From assembly GCF_958450345.1 (NCBI RefSeq), contig NC_088784.1, forward strand, positions 80,749,747 through 80,813,746: a stretch of DNA of 64,000 nt, given 5' to 3'. This document shows, piece after piece, positions 43,345-55,027 of this stretch. This DNA is from Calliphora vicina (Eukaryota > Arthropoda > Insecta > Diptera > Calliphoridae). The position numbers were made by a program, and so were the translations under genes. The notes beneath the pieces are model-generated. The model made no database searches, had not been told where the DNA came from, and saw only the letters and a program-made list of their open reading frames with translations. The number at the start of each line of letters is the position of its first letter. Position 1 is the stretch's first letter.

Positions 43345-43920
43345 TTTTTATGCAGATACAATGGAAACTTTTCAAAATATTCAATTAATAGGTTACAATC
43401 CAAAACAATTTTTAAGAAATTTGTATTTTTTAGTATTTTAATAATAAATACATTTATTTACTTAATTGACAACGAAAAATAAGAAAGTAATTAATTAAAT
43501 TATGAAAATAGAAAACAAACAAAAAATATTCATTATTACGTTAGTATTGAGAAAACAATGGAAACTTAGGTTTTAGTGACTTATTATTTTGTTTGGATAT
43601 CCCTTGTTTTCTATTACTGCTTCACTCCAACAATAAATTCAATTGTCTCTTTAATATGGGATTGTGATCTGCCGATTGGACAGGTAACTTCAAAATTGGT
43701 ACCTCGGTCATAATATTTTTTATGATTGGCTGGTCAAACTTGACTTATTGTGCACTTGGGGTCCAGAAGAGAAAAACTCTGGACGTTTTACAAGTGTTCT
43801 GTCATCTTAAATTGTATTAGGATTAATTTGAAAAGAGACCACTATTAAATTTCTGCCTCGATTAGTTTAAATGTTCTTTGACAAATTGATAGCATCCACT
43901 TTTTATAACACTAATTTTTG
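43345..43920 (-). pseudogene. Tc1-family relic, minus strand
   Basis: Begins with the inverted Tc1 terminus (ATACAATGGAAACTTTTC near 43356). It continues with the shared tail and the complement of the transposase C-terminus (CCTGTCCAATCGGCAGATCA on the minus strand near 43670, then GTTTGACCAGCCAATCATAA). Frames are broken throughout. Confidence 0.7.
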
Positions 43921-43976
43921 TGGAAAATCTCCGTGTAATTATACAAAAAACTATCTGGGTTTCACATTAAATCAAT

Positions 43977-44135
43977 AGCGGTATTCACAATGTAGAGTAC
44001 TTGGCCTAGTAAAAAAGCAGAAAAGCTATTTATTGACTAACATTTCAATTTCTAATGTATTTTGTTTTTATTTTTTTGATATTGTACTCTTTTACTACAT
44101 TACCAGGCCAAGTAATCTACATTGTGAATATCGCT
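43977..44135. mobile_element. 159-bp MITE with about 35-bp inverted ends
   Basis: The left end AGCGGTATTCACAATGTAGA is mirrored at the right by TCTACATTGTGAATATCGCT. The arms continue through ACTTGGCCT / AGGCCAAGT. No coding capacity. The TCACAATGTA core is also in the ends of the MITE at 58226-58899. Confidence 0.82.
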
Positions 44136-45587
44136 TATGTCAAATAAAAAAACTTTTTCCACATTTTTCTACAAAATCGTTTTTTTATCAAGTCTGATGT
44201 GTTTTGTGTAAAATTATTTCATAGAACTTAAAGTAGCATGCGTTTCAAATAAACATACTCGCTATTACAGTTTACAATTTCATAAAGAATTAATTTTTAT
44301 AGTTTTTTTCATAATTATTTCGCTTGGTAATCTTATCATACGAATATTTAGACCTTAATCTATTAAATTCATTGAAAACTTAACTTATTAAACTTCTGAA
44401 GCTTTAAAAATACTTGAAATGTTTTCCTATATATTTTATCAATTCATTTAAATTATTAAATATTATTACAGTGTCATATTCTTTTGAATGTCATGTTTAA
44501 GGAAATATCCTTGAGACTATTTTTATTGTTGTTTATCTCTCCACTTTTTCAAGAGTAATAAAATGACGTGTTTAAAATATTTGTTGTTATTTTTCTTCAT
44601 TTTTTTAAAGGATTTTATAACTGATGTCACTCTTTAAGGATTTGCTTGTGCTTGCTGTAGTTGAAGGGCATTTTATAGAAGTTTGATGGTCGGAAATGTA
44701 AAAAAAAAACTAAGAAAAAAAACTTTCAATATCATTTTATCTATATGATACATAAACAAACATATAACTCAATTATAAATGTGTTATTTAAAAAGTTTAC
44801 AACATTAAAATCAAACAGGTTTATCTTATCGTTTATTGACAGAAACTAAAAAAACATGGTTGTGGATTATAGTAGGAGTTTTAATTAGTTTTCGTAATAG
44901 AATTTTGGTATTGAAACAATTTTAAAGTTTTCTTTAAAATAATTTTCTTATCACATTATTGCTAAAATATTGTACATTCCTTATAACATAATAACAAACA
45001 ACAAAATTTATTATCATTTCTATTATAAGTGGATCCGTAGCGTCTATTGAAATGTTCATACATAAGTATTTGGTTAAGACAATTATTTGTCCAAAAAGAT
45101 TAGTTTAATCAATAACACTTAAAATTTTGCAAGTAAAAATGAAATAAATCACTTGTACGGAGTTTTTTCATACTATCTCCTAATCAATTTTAATCGAATG
45201 GTTATTGTTCATTAATGTTATGAAAAAGATATTTTGTCGTACATATTTAGTAGAAAATATTATGAATTCAAATAAGCAAGGTTACTAAAATTTACTAGTT
45301 TATGAATGCCTCTTTGAAGAACATGAATGCCTCACTGAAATCCGTATGAGTTCGTATGTATTTGAATATGAGAAGGGAAATAAGACGGCAAACATGTCGC
45401 AAATATCCAAATCTTGACAAACTTTCCCTTGAGCCACATTGAATTTATATTCAATGTGTTCATTATTTAGAATTATCTATGTATTTATCTAATATTTCTG
45501 ACTAAAAAGAAAATCAATCCATTCAAATTTTCTTTTATTTCGCACGTACATATAAAGATGTAATATTTATTGTTATATTTTCAGACA
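44136..45587. other. Putative intron, AT-rich
   Basis: No exon, repeat terminus or RNA gene recognised. Confidence 0.4.
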
Positions 45588-45589
45588 TA

Positions 45590-47813
45590 CAGTGAGTGAC
45601 AATACAATGGAACCTTTTTGGAAGAATATATTTCATAATTTCAGTTTTCAAAAGCATCACCTTTAACCAAATATAAATGTATATTTCTAAGATAAATTAA
45701 AATTTACTAGGGTTCTATTAAAATATAGTAAATTTCAGCATTATAGAATGTGATTATACTACTTAGCGTTAACAAAACAATGGAAACTTTTAAACTTCTG
45801 CAAAAAATTGCTAGATTAAAGATTTGGGAAAATTTAAAAATCGAAATAAAGCAAGAAAAATCGAAATAAAGAAAGCGCGTCATTACCATTATCGCCTATG
45901 GGTAATCAGGTCATCCTTTTTTCGTTTCCTTCGAGAATTTTGCGTTTTATTCGCATTGGTTAATGTTTGGCCTCGTATGCTAAGTTTGAATTGGCCACAT
46001 GCAATCGATTTTGGATTGATTTCCAAAAAAAACTCATTTTGGATTTTGGTGCAGACAATATAGTTCAGCAGTTGAGTTCGAGTTCCTTTAGCTGTTCCTG
46101 GACTAGGCTTTTCTTAGGCGTAGCGTTCTGTATTATTACAGGTCAAATAATTCTTAGCTCTTAATTAGAACAATTATAATGACAGGTATTTTAAAAAATC
46201 AACAATTGGGAGGAAGACCTCCTTAAATTACTCCAAGGAAAGATAATTTAATTGAAAGAGACTCTATGAAATCCTCAAAAATTACTCCCAGGAGGTTACC
46301 AATAATCTAAAATTCAAAATTAGTAGAGTTCGATCGAAACTGCATTTTTTAGGCCGAAACCTAACCGAATATTTGTCCTAATCCAAAATAAACCGAAACT
46401 TTTCCCAAAAAAATGTTATTTTAACCAGCACTCACTTTACGTTGTGGATTAATCATTAATCATCTTTTTATACCCTTCACCTTCGGATATATATAAGTTT
46501 GTTATTCCGTTTGTAATTTCCACAATATAATTTTCCGACCCTATAAAGTATATATATTCGGGATCCTTATAGACAGCGGAGTCGATTAAGCCATGTCCGT
46601 CTGTGTGTCTGTTAAAATCAATTTTCTGGAGATCTTCGGGATCCAAATCTTCAATAATTCTGTCAGACATGCTTTCGAGAAGTTTCAGCAAAATCGGTAC
46701 ACAAACCAGGACAACCTCGATTTTTGGCCTATATCTGGATTACTAAGTCATTAATATAGACAATATGGATATCTAATGAAAGATATTTCAAAGACCTTTG
46801 CAAAGACGTATATAAAACCACAGTAAGTTGGACCGACAATGGGTCAAAATCGGAAAAAATATTTTTTAACCGGAATTTTTTTTCACCAAAAAAAAATATT
46901 TTAAAAATTTTAAAACAATTCGAAAAAAATATTTTCCCAATAAATTAAAAAAACAACTTTGGAAAAAAAATTAATTTTGTTTTTTTTCACCAAAAAAAAA
47001 ACAAATTCGTTCGGGCTCTAGAAATTAGACTTCTAACGGGAAAAGACCCCTTATTTAAAAAAAAATACTGCTTTTATACAATTTGATAAAGAACATTTAA
47101 ACTGGTCGAAACAGATATGGAATACTGTTCTTTTTTCGGATGAATCCAAATATAACTTAAGAGGTAGTGATGGGAGAATATTTGTAAGACGGCCGAAGTA
47201 AACGAGATTGGACCCCAAGTACACTAAAAATACAGTCAAGTTTGGCGGTGTCAATATTATGGTGTGGGGCTTTTTCATGGCAAGATATGGGTTCAATTCA
47301 AAGACACCTCTATTGTAAACGAGTGAATATTTCAATGAGGTATGTGTTTTGAAGTGCCCTGTCCAATCGCCAAATCTCAATGCCATAGGAAACCTATGGG
47401 AAATTGTACATCATAAAATACGGACTCAGAATTATACCTCGAATGAAGCTTTATCCGATTATAAGAGAGTGACAAAATATTTCAAAGGAGACGATTATCT
47501 CTGTAATTGTTTCAATTCATCATCGATGTGAAGCAGTAATAAAAGATCATGGGATATTCAACAATATACTGAGTCACTAACTTTGTAAAAATGTTTCCAT
47601 TGTTTTGTCTATTCCAGAATAATGAATACTTTTCAGTTTGTTTTCTATTTTCAGAATTTTATTAATTATGGTCTTTTTTTTGTTGTTAATACAAGTAAAT
47701 AAACAAACGTATATATTAATGAAATACTACAAAAATACAAATTTCTTAAGCGTTTTTTTACCTCCATATTAATTGAATATTTGGAAAAGTTTCCATTGTA
47801 TTGTCAGCCACGG
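45590..47813 (+). mobile_element. Decayed Tc1-family transposon with a nested element
   Basis: Left end CAGTGAGTGACAATACAATG after TA (45588-45589). Right end CATTGTATTGTCAGCCACGG before TA (47814-47815). The transposase remains are frame-broken: TPRKDNLIERDSMKSSKITPRR around 46230-46290, then after a nested DINE-1-like insertion WNTVLFSDESKYNLRGSDGR (47109-47180, with shifts), VRRPK, VFGGVNIMVWGFF and CPVQSPNLNAIGNLWEIVHH (47355-47415). The catalytic Glu of the PIENLW motif is changed to Gly here. Non-functional. Confidence 0.85.
46466..47005 (+). mobile_element. DINE-1-like element nested in the Tc1 relic
   Basis: Plus-oriented from TATACCCTTCACCTTC through AAAGTATATATATTCGGGAT, CCATGTCCGTCTGTGTGTCTG, ACAGAATTATTG complement and TGGGTCAAAATCGG to the A/T-rich arm. 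It stops before the hairpin and the CTTACTTGT end. It splits the Tc1 transposase between its N-terminal linker and the first catalytic region. Confidence 0.82.
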
Positions 47814-47815
47814 TA

Positions 47816-48330
47816 TGTATTGACATATTTTATATTTATTTCGTCTTAATACTTACATTTACATGTTTATTTAGTTAGTAATTTAGTAATTTTATATGAC
47901 CTTGAATATATTAATATTCAGATTTACAAAAAAAGGCCAATGACTTCAAGTAATATTGTATTTATTTAAAAAGAAAATACACACGTCTTAATATGTAATA
48001 CAAATGTTAAATTAACATGAATTGTTAAGTATACGACATTTAATATATGGGGCATTTCATGTCAAGTGAACCAACTTTTGAAATCGATGTCTTCCGATCG
48101 GGATGTTAGTTCTATTGGATAGTAACTCAGACACAATTTTTCAACAAGATCGGTCGAGAACTCTCTGAGTTAGAGGGGTTCAAAATTTGACATTTTGGCC
48201 AAGCAGGTGTTTTTTCTTATCCATGTATCTTATTAGCAAAATGTGTACCAAATAGCTTAGATAGCTCTTTCTTCAATCTTTCGAAAAAAAAATATTTAAA
48301 TAAATTTAACATTTTAAAATTTTTTTTTTA
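47816..48330. other. Non-coding lead-in to the tandem repeat
   Basis: From about 48054 a distinct unit begins (GGGGCATTTCATGTCAAGTG, TCGGTCGAGAACTCTCTGAG) and runs into the tandem array. It is probably part of the same mobile element. Confidence 0.5.
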
Positions 48331-48945
48331 GCTCAAAAGAAAGCTTGGGGTATTCCTTTAAGACCTATTTGGTCGCTTAGTGGGATGCGAGTGGGATATC
48401 TATCAAAATAAATATTTTGTAACTCAAGTTATACAATTTTTGACTTTTTTTTGCAAAATCGATTTTTTTTCCAATATGGGCCCATTTTTCCAAATTTTTT
48501 TTTGCTCAAAAGAAGCTTAGGTCGATTCCTTTAAGATAATTTTGGTCCCTTAGTGGGATGCGAGTGGGATATCTATCAAAATAAATATTTTGTAACTAAA
48601 GAAATACAATTTTTGAAATTTGTATGCAAAATCGAAATTTTTTCCAATATGGGCCCTTTTTCCAAATTTATTTTGCTCAAAAGAAAGCTTAGGTCCATTC
48701 CTTTAAGATATTTTTGGTTGCTTAGTGGGATGCGAGTGGGATATCTATCAAAATAAATATTTTGTAACGCAAAACATACTATGTTTTAATTCTTTTTGTA
48801 AAATCGATTATTTTTACAATATGGGCCCTTTTTTTAAATTTTTTTTCTTGCTCAAAGGAAAGCTTATTGTCGCTTAGTGGGATGTGAGTGGGATATCTAT
48901 CAAAATAAATATTTTGTAACTCAAGACATACAATTCTTGAAACTA
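48331..48945. repeat. Four-unit tandem repeat, period about 171-175 bp
   Basis: Units start with GCTCAAAAGAAAGCTT-like motifs at 48331, 48504, 48675 and 48850. Each contains TTAGTGGGATGCGAGTGGGA then TATCTATCAAAATAAATATT and an ATATGGGCCC core. The fourth is shortened by a small deletion. The array is followed directly by a DINE-1-like 3' end, so it may be the internal array of one non-autonomous element. Confidence 0.9.
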
Positions 48946-49157
48946 CAATGGGTCAAAATCGGAAAAAATATTTTTTAACCCGATTTTTTTTTCACCACAA
49001 TTTGTTTTCGCTAAATATTAAAAAAAATTTAAAATTTAAAAAAAAATTAAAAAAATAAATTTTGTTTACCTAAAAATATTTAAAATTTTTATTTTGAAGT
49101 ATAATTTGGTAAAGGGTATATTAGATGGTGAAGGGTATATAGGTCTCTTACTTGTTT
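48946..49157 (+). mobile_element. DINE-1-like 3' end fused to the tandem array
   Basis: TACAATGGGTCAAAATCGG, the A/T arm, then GGTGAAGGGTATATAGGTCT and CTTACTTGTTTTT, the family's 3' terminus. The palindromic hairpin block is lost. Confidence 0.8.
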
Positions 49158-50100
49158 TTCTTCAAATTAATGAAGTAAAGCAAAACTTCCCGCATATGAC
49201 GCTTTTTTGGCACAAAATTCGACATTTTCGAAGCAAAAAAGATTTATTTTGATGAAAATGTTTTATTTTACTTACTTATACGATATTTTTAACTACGTTG
49301 CGCACAATTTAAAATGGTTTCGATTTTTATTCAAGTACATTAAAAAACTACTTAAGTGTTCTATTGTTGCTGTAGATTTTGTCAAATTGAAAAGAAAAAA
49401 TAACACAAATACTTATTTATTTAAAAAATTGATTTCGCTAATAATTTAATAAAATTTCAATAAACACACCATGAAATATGATACAGACTCCTTAAGTATT
49501 CAAACGACGAGTAAATAGACAAAATGAGTTGTTGTCATCGCTGGTCAATTAATTAAATTAATACTAATTTCTTATGATAATCAAAGTACACATCAACAAG
49601 AAACAGTAGAAGACAAAACCAATAAAAAAAAACTTGGAAAAACGACACAAATAATTGAAAAACTAAATAATATTGTTAGACAGTTAAGGTTCCACCCGCT
49701 GTCAGTCGTGTTCGAAACTGCAAAGTGGAAAAAAAGTAATAGCAAACAGAAGAAATTAAGATATAAACATAATACAAAAATTAGCAATCTTAAGTAAAGT
49801 AACCATTATTCGTGCATTATCGCTTGGAAGTAGGAGAAGTAGATATAAAATTATTATAAACAATTTCATTTTATTATATTGTATGTATAGCAATTGAAGA
49901 TAACATTTATAAACCAGAGTAAAGATTTTTAGTTTTTCTCCACCCTTTGAATCTCAATGAACTCAATTTGTGAGCAAAAAAAAAAAATACAAAAAATACA
50001 AATATAAAACATTTTAAAATATATTTTTTTAGCTACATTACAAGTAATAATTTATGTAATATTTGATAAAGATAATAAGTTTATGCAGTTAATATTTATT
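49158..50100. other. Putative intron or promoter, AT-rich
   Basis: No exon recognised. 49900-50100 lies just upstream of the candidate first exon and could hold its promoter. Confidence 0.35.
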
Positions 50101-50137
50101 AGTTTTTAAGTTGTTTGTAATTACAACATTTAAAAAA

Positions 50138-50254
50138 ATGTCGGAAAATGTGCCCGTTTATTCTATATCGTATTTTTTGGATACGATGTATCCAGTTGCC
50201 ACTACCAGCTTAACAGGGAAACGATCATCATTGTCCACAACACAACAAAATATT
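50138..50254 (+). CDS. Candidate N-terminal exon 1 of an unrecognised gene
   Basis: ATG in an AAAAAATG context opens 39 codons, MSENVPVYSISYFLDTMYPV then ATTSLTGKRSSLSTTQQNI, ending exactly at a donor, ATT|GTGAGT (GT at 50255), in phase 0. Composition is clearly less AT-biased than the surroundings. The peptide is Ser/Thr-rich after a hydrophobic start and has no recognised domain. The 5' boundary is uncertain: either a first exon or one entered by an acceptor at TTTTTAAG (about 50109). The candidate exon at 61959-62162 also ends at a donor in phase 0, which suggests alternative N-termini spliced to the same downstream exons beyond the window. Confidence 0.5.
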
Positions 50255-51179
50255 GTGAGTTGATTTATTCCATTTTTTTCTCTCATTTTTGTTTAATTCT
50301 TTGTTTAAAAATGTGTGTGAGTAAGGAAAATTTCTTTGTAATCCATTTATATTAACGAAAAAATACATAGATTGACAATAATGCAATGGAATAATTGTTC
50401 GATAGTTAGTTCCACGAAATAAGTCTTATCGCAAAAGAACTACAGAACTACAGTGTGTGACGGCGAATTAAAGATACAATTATAAATTAATGTATACGAT
50501 TAAAAGTAAATTAACAAAAAAAAATACTAAATATTATTCTGATTTGACAAAATGTCAGCAATACTAATGCTTGTAGTAAGTTCATTCCAATATCATGCTT
50601 AAAGAAAGGCGGCGAAGCAGAACTATTTAACGCCGGCTTTGAAATTTTACTTTGAATTTTAAAATCATAATTAAAATTATCTAACAAATCATAGTGTTGG
50701 TCGTATTTGTATAATTTACAGAAATTAAATTAATTATTTTAAAAAAAACTTATAAAGATAAACATACAAATGTTTTGTGAAAAGACTCCTCTCCCTCCTC
50801 CTATGCAAATTAAAAATTAAATTGTTTATATTGTATCTAATGGTTAAAATCACTAAATATACAATAAGTAAACTAGCGGATACCCGACTCTCCAACTCCA
50901 ATAAACTGGACGTGCGAAAAACACGCATTTCTTAAGTTCAAACCAGCAAAGATTGGCCTTGAGCCCTGTTATGGCGAAATCTATTATTATATGACCCGTT
51001 TTGGTACATATTTTGTCCCTCGGTAGAAAAAAAATATTTCTTCATTAATTCTTTTTAATGGAGTAGTTTATAATAATTTTTTTTTTTAATATACGTTAAA
51101 ATTTTTCAAAAGTGCCAAAATCCATTTGACATTTTTTTAGAAGGACTACAATTCCATTTAAATTTAATTTCTGAGATAC
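50255..51179. other. Putative intron, AT-rich
   Basis: A Tc1-terminus-like scrap lies at about 50371-50392 (TTGACAATAATGCAATGGAA). Nothing else recognised. Confidence 0.4.
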
Positions 51180-52790
51180 AAACGTCAGACGTCAATGGCA
51201 GCAATCGCGATCTCCGAACGTAAAGGCTGAACTTAATCAGTGCCAAAGAAGACTTCACGTCGCCCTAAAGATTAATAAAGAATCTAACCTGAGAAATTAT
51301 CTTAAAAATTTAGACCCTACTAAGAAAACAGAATATATTCTCTGGAAAGCTGTCAAAAATATGCAATGCCCTATTGTATATGAGTCGCCCATACGCCTTC
51401 ATAAAGGAGAATGGGCAAAAAATACTTCAGAAAAAATCGAAGCATTTGCCAATCACTAGGAGAATGTATTTACCCCAAATGATACAAATTCATAAAATTC
51501 CGGTTCTCTGCCGTGAGGACAGCGGTCAAAGGTCTTAAGGCTGGAAAATCACCTGGTATAGATAAAATTACTACCACGATGATAAGTAATCTGCCCAACT
51601 CAGCACTGAAAATTATTTTGTTCATATTTAACTCAATACTACGTATTGGATATTTCCCATCCTCATGGAAAATATCTGATATAGTTATGATACCAAAACC
51701 GTCCCATTAGCCTATTGTCAATATTATCAAAACTTTTTGAAAAGTTGTTACTTGAGAGACTTATAGTGCACCATGACGAAAATTTCATTATTACTGACCA
51801 TCAATTTGGTTTCAGAAGGAAACATAGTACTATCGAACAGGTACATCGGATAAGTACACTTATTCGGAAAACCTTCGAGAGCAAGCAGTATTGCTCCGCA
51901 TTATTTATTGACATATCTCAAGCCTTCGATAAAGTCTGGCACGATGGACTAATACACAAAATTACTAGATTACTACCTGCGAACGTACATAAACTGCTTA
52001 AAAATTACATACAAGAAAGATCTTTCCAAATCAGATCAAAGGATGTGATCTCAACACGTCGAAAAATATCCGCTGGTGTACCACAGGGAAGTATTCTATG
52101 GCCGTTCCTATATATTTTATATACTGCAGATATGCCTATGAGCGCACTAACTCACACATCTACATTTGCGGATGATACCGCTTTTTTAAGTACACATGAA
52201 AACCCCGCAATAGCTTCTGAACAACTCCAGTCTCACATCGGCGATTTGGAAAAATGGCTGAACAAAAGGAAAATTAAGGTCAATGAACAAAATGTATTCA
52301 CGTAACATTTACTTTAAGTCGAGAAAGTTGCCCTTCCATACAGATAAATAATACCAAAATCCCAGAACAGAAGCATGTGAGATATCTCGGTATCCATCTT
52401 GATCGCCGTTTAACATGGTCCCACCATATTGAATCCAAGGTTACGCAAATAAAATTAAAGTCAGTTCAGTTGTACTGGTTAATTGGCCCACGGTCTGCTC
52501 TAGACTTGGAATACAAAGTGCTTTTGTACAAAACAATTATAAAACCGATATGGCTATAACGTTAAAAAATTGCAAAGAAATCAGTCAGCACTGTTAAGGA
52601 CAATAACAGGTGCCACATGGTACATCCGCAATAGTAATATCCATAGGGATCTCAATGTCCCCATAATACGCGAGATCAAACTCTCCGGTCTAAAATACAT
52701 TTCAAAACTTGCCAGGGAGTTGCTGTCATTTGACGACTGAGGCGATTGGAAACACTGGATCTGGCCAGATAATCATTTAACCAGCACTCA
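51180..52790 (+). pseudogene. Decayed jockey-clade LINE, plus strand
   Basis: Homologous along its length to the RT of the element at 1193-3201. The linker remnant is followed by KGLKAGKSPGIDKITTTMIS (51532-51591), ISDIVMIPKP with a deletion of the SYRPISLL block at about 51708, then a long open stretch 51715-52305. That stretch carries LSKLFEKLLLERL, HQFGFRRKHSTIEQVHR, FIDISQAFDKVWHDGLIHKI, GVPQGSILWPFLYILYTADM and the catalytic FADD box at about 52167-52178. A frameshift near 52300 and stops at 52557 and after break it. YLGIHLDRRLTW is at 52382-52417. The 5' end is truncated. No clear A-tail or target duplication remains. Confidence 0.9.
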
Positions 52791-53319
52791 TGTTGGACAT
52801 TGCAGCGGCAATAACAACTTTAAAAGTTCAAAAATCAAAAAGTACCTCACAACTGTCCACTTGTTGCATAAATTCAGATTAAGTTGGATTTTTGATGCTA
52901 ACTTTATTAGTTATAGAGATGTTGAGATTTTACCCCCATAAAATTCGAATATCCAAAAATCCCTTCTTAGTGAATCTATACATCGGGAGAAGTGCCTACA
53001 TTCAGAATTTTAAGAAATACAAATTTTTAAAAGTTCAAAATTAAGAAAAAATTTTGTATGAGAAAATTCGAATCGGCCTCACGACTGGACCTAGATACGA
53101 CAGTATCTGAGGTGTCTAAAACAGGGAAAGGCAACCTATACTATTGCATTTTACGATTGTATTAGTTATACACTCTATCCGCTCTCACCACGAATCGGTG
53201 TAGCCAGTAAACTTTCGTCGCTTTTCCCCAATTAAAAATGTAAAATCTCATATTGTTCATCATACATCTTTAAATGTTGGGACATATTTTTTTTTTCACT
53301 GGCAACGCTGATTCTTAAA
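52791..53319. other. Unassigned non-coding DNA
   Basis: Less AT-rich than the flanks at 53080-53240, but no gene, RNA or repeat recognised. Confidence 0.4.
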
Positions 53320-53439
53320 TTGTGCGATAAAAACGATACACAACCTGCTTGTTTGAGTTCTCAAGCTAGACTGATTAAAAGTTGTTTATTTCTCTACAAT
53401 GCGTGTGCACACGTACGTAAGAGAAGAGTAAATGAAAAA

Positions 53440-53845
53440 CGCGGCGCCCATGTTTTGCCTTTCCCTGGTCTAAAACCATCTTCACAAAATCGCAATATCG
53501 GATGCATATCCATTTTAAATGAGGAAGTTTGGAGATTCCATCAAGAAAAGTATCCTAAACACAATTCTATGGTTCTTGGAAATCCAATGAGTTCTGTGTG
53601 ACCTGCCCAATCGCTAGATCTCAATCCTATAGAAAACTTATGGAAAATTGTAGATCGCCAAATTTGGACTCAAAATTATAACTTGAAGGAAGCTTTAATA
53701 GATGCGGTTATATGGGAATGACAAAATATTTCAAAGCGACGATTGACTCTTTAATTGGTTTAAAGAATCGTCGCTGTGAAGCAATAATAAAAACAAGAGA
53801 ATTCCAATAAAATTCTGAGCCTCTAAAAGGCTAAAACGGCCAACA
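53440..53845 (+). pseudogene. Tc1-family transposase C-terminal relic
   Basis: Frame-broken remains: EEVWRFHQEKYPKHNSMVL (53521-53577) in the region of the second catalytic Asp (normally Q-DNDPKHTS), then with shifts CPAQSLDLNPIENLWKIVDR (53603-53662, catalytic Glu region) and the C-terminal tail. The start is approximate and no termini are visible. Confidence 0.75.
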
Positions 53846-55027
53846 ATTTTTGTAAAAATTAAACCTAAGTTTCATTTTTAAATTCAATTTAACACTTGGA
53901 AGAGTGCTGAATAAGGATGTGATTGATTTTGTCACCTAAATCGAATAGTTAAATATTACTCCAACAAAGCCGATGAAAGTCCTATTAGGAATAGATACAA
54001 TTGAAAACAAGTTGGTTGAAGGTTTGATGGATGAATTGTCCAATAGTTCAATTGCAATCTAATTAAAATCAATGAAATTTAAATTCAGGACGGATTTAGG
54101 AATTCTATTTAATAACAATCCCATATTCTTGTGGTCCTCATTATGGAAAAATTGTTGAATTTGTCGTCCATCGAATTGTCCGAACCCTTGGGATTTGTTG
54201 TGATCATCATTTCGAATTAGTTCTCCGATAAGAATCGATCAAAGTAGGAATTAAAGGATATTGATGAACGAATTTATTGTCAATAACCAAATTACGTTTC
54301 AGTGAATTAAACACAATCAGAGGTCATATTGTGGACTTTGTTGGGATCGTAATTTTGAATTTGTTCTGGTACAATTGGTAAAATACTCCAATTATCATCT
54401 ATCAAAGGCACGTTGTAGGAAGTAGAGATTAATGATGAACGAATTTAATATCAATAGAAAGATTCGGTTTCAGTACAATTTAGAAAATCAGACTTTGTTG
54501 TGATAATAAGATTAATTTTCCCATTAGAGAGTGGAGAGATGTCTGAACAGAAACATTAGACTAATTTATGGCTAATCGAATGATCGATATAAATTCAGCC
54601 AAATTTCAAAAACCACTCCAATAAAAATACATCAAAGTCATGTTGTGGAAAGGAGTCATTGAAGCAAAATAGATTTATTTTCAATAAAAATCTTATAGTT
54701 TCTCTAAAACAAAACCGATTAGGACCATGTTATGGCGGCAATCTTCATAGAGAAAATTAACTTTCACCAAAAGTCCTCACAGAAAAGAAGCCTAACAACA
54801 CAGATTCATTGATTGGCAGACTCAACTTAGATTTCTTAAGTCATTAGGAAGGAGAGAATCCTCAAAGAGTTTAAGAATAATTCAGTAAAATTTCGAAAAA
54901 TCACTCTAAAAAGAATGTATCAACGATTCATACATGAAAAAGAAGAGCTTGCTGCAGTAACTCGATAAGCCTCCCAAATCCGAAAACTGATTTTGTGTAT
55001 ACATTTTATTACAATATTTTTACCATC
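53846..55027. repeat. Degenerate tandem-like repeats
   Basis: TTGATGAACGAATTTATTGTC with GTTTCAGTGAATTAAACACA (from about 54261) recurs diverged from about 54432 (AATGATGAACGAATTTAATA, GGTTTCAGTACAATTTAGAA). Weaker echoes occur around 54000 and 54650. The period is near 175 bp but strongly decayed. No coding frame. Confidence 0.45.

Noticed and set aside
49207..49449. 80-codon plus-strand frame in the 49-kb region
   Set aside because: Low-complexity Phe/Lys/Tyr/Asn-rich translation of AT-rich DNA. No conserved motif and no good start or donor.
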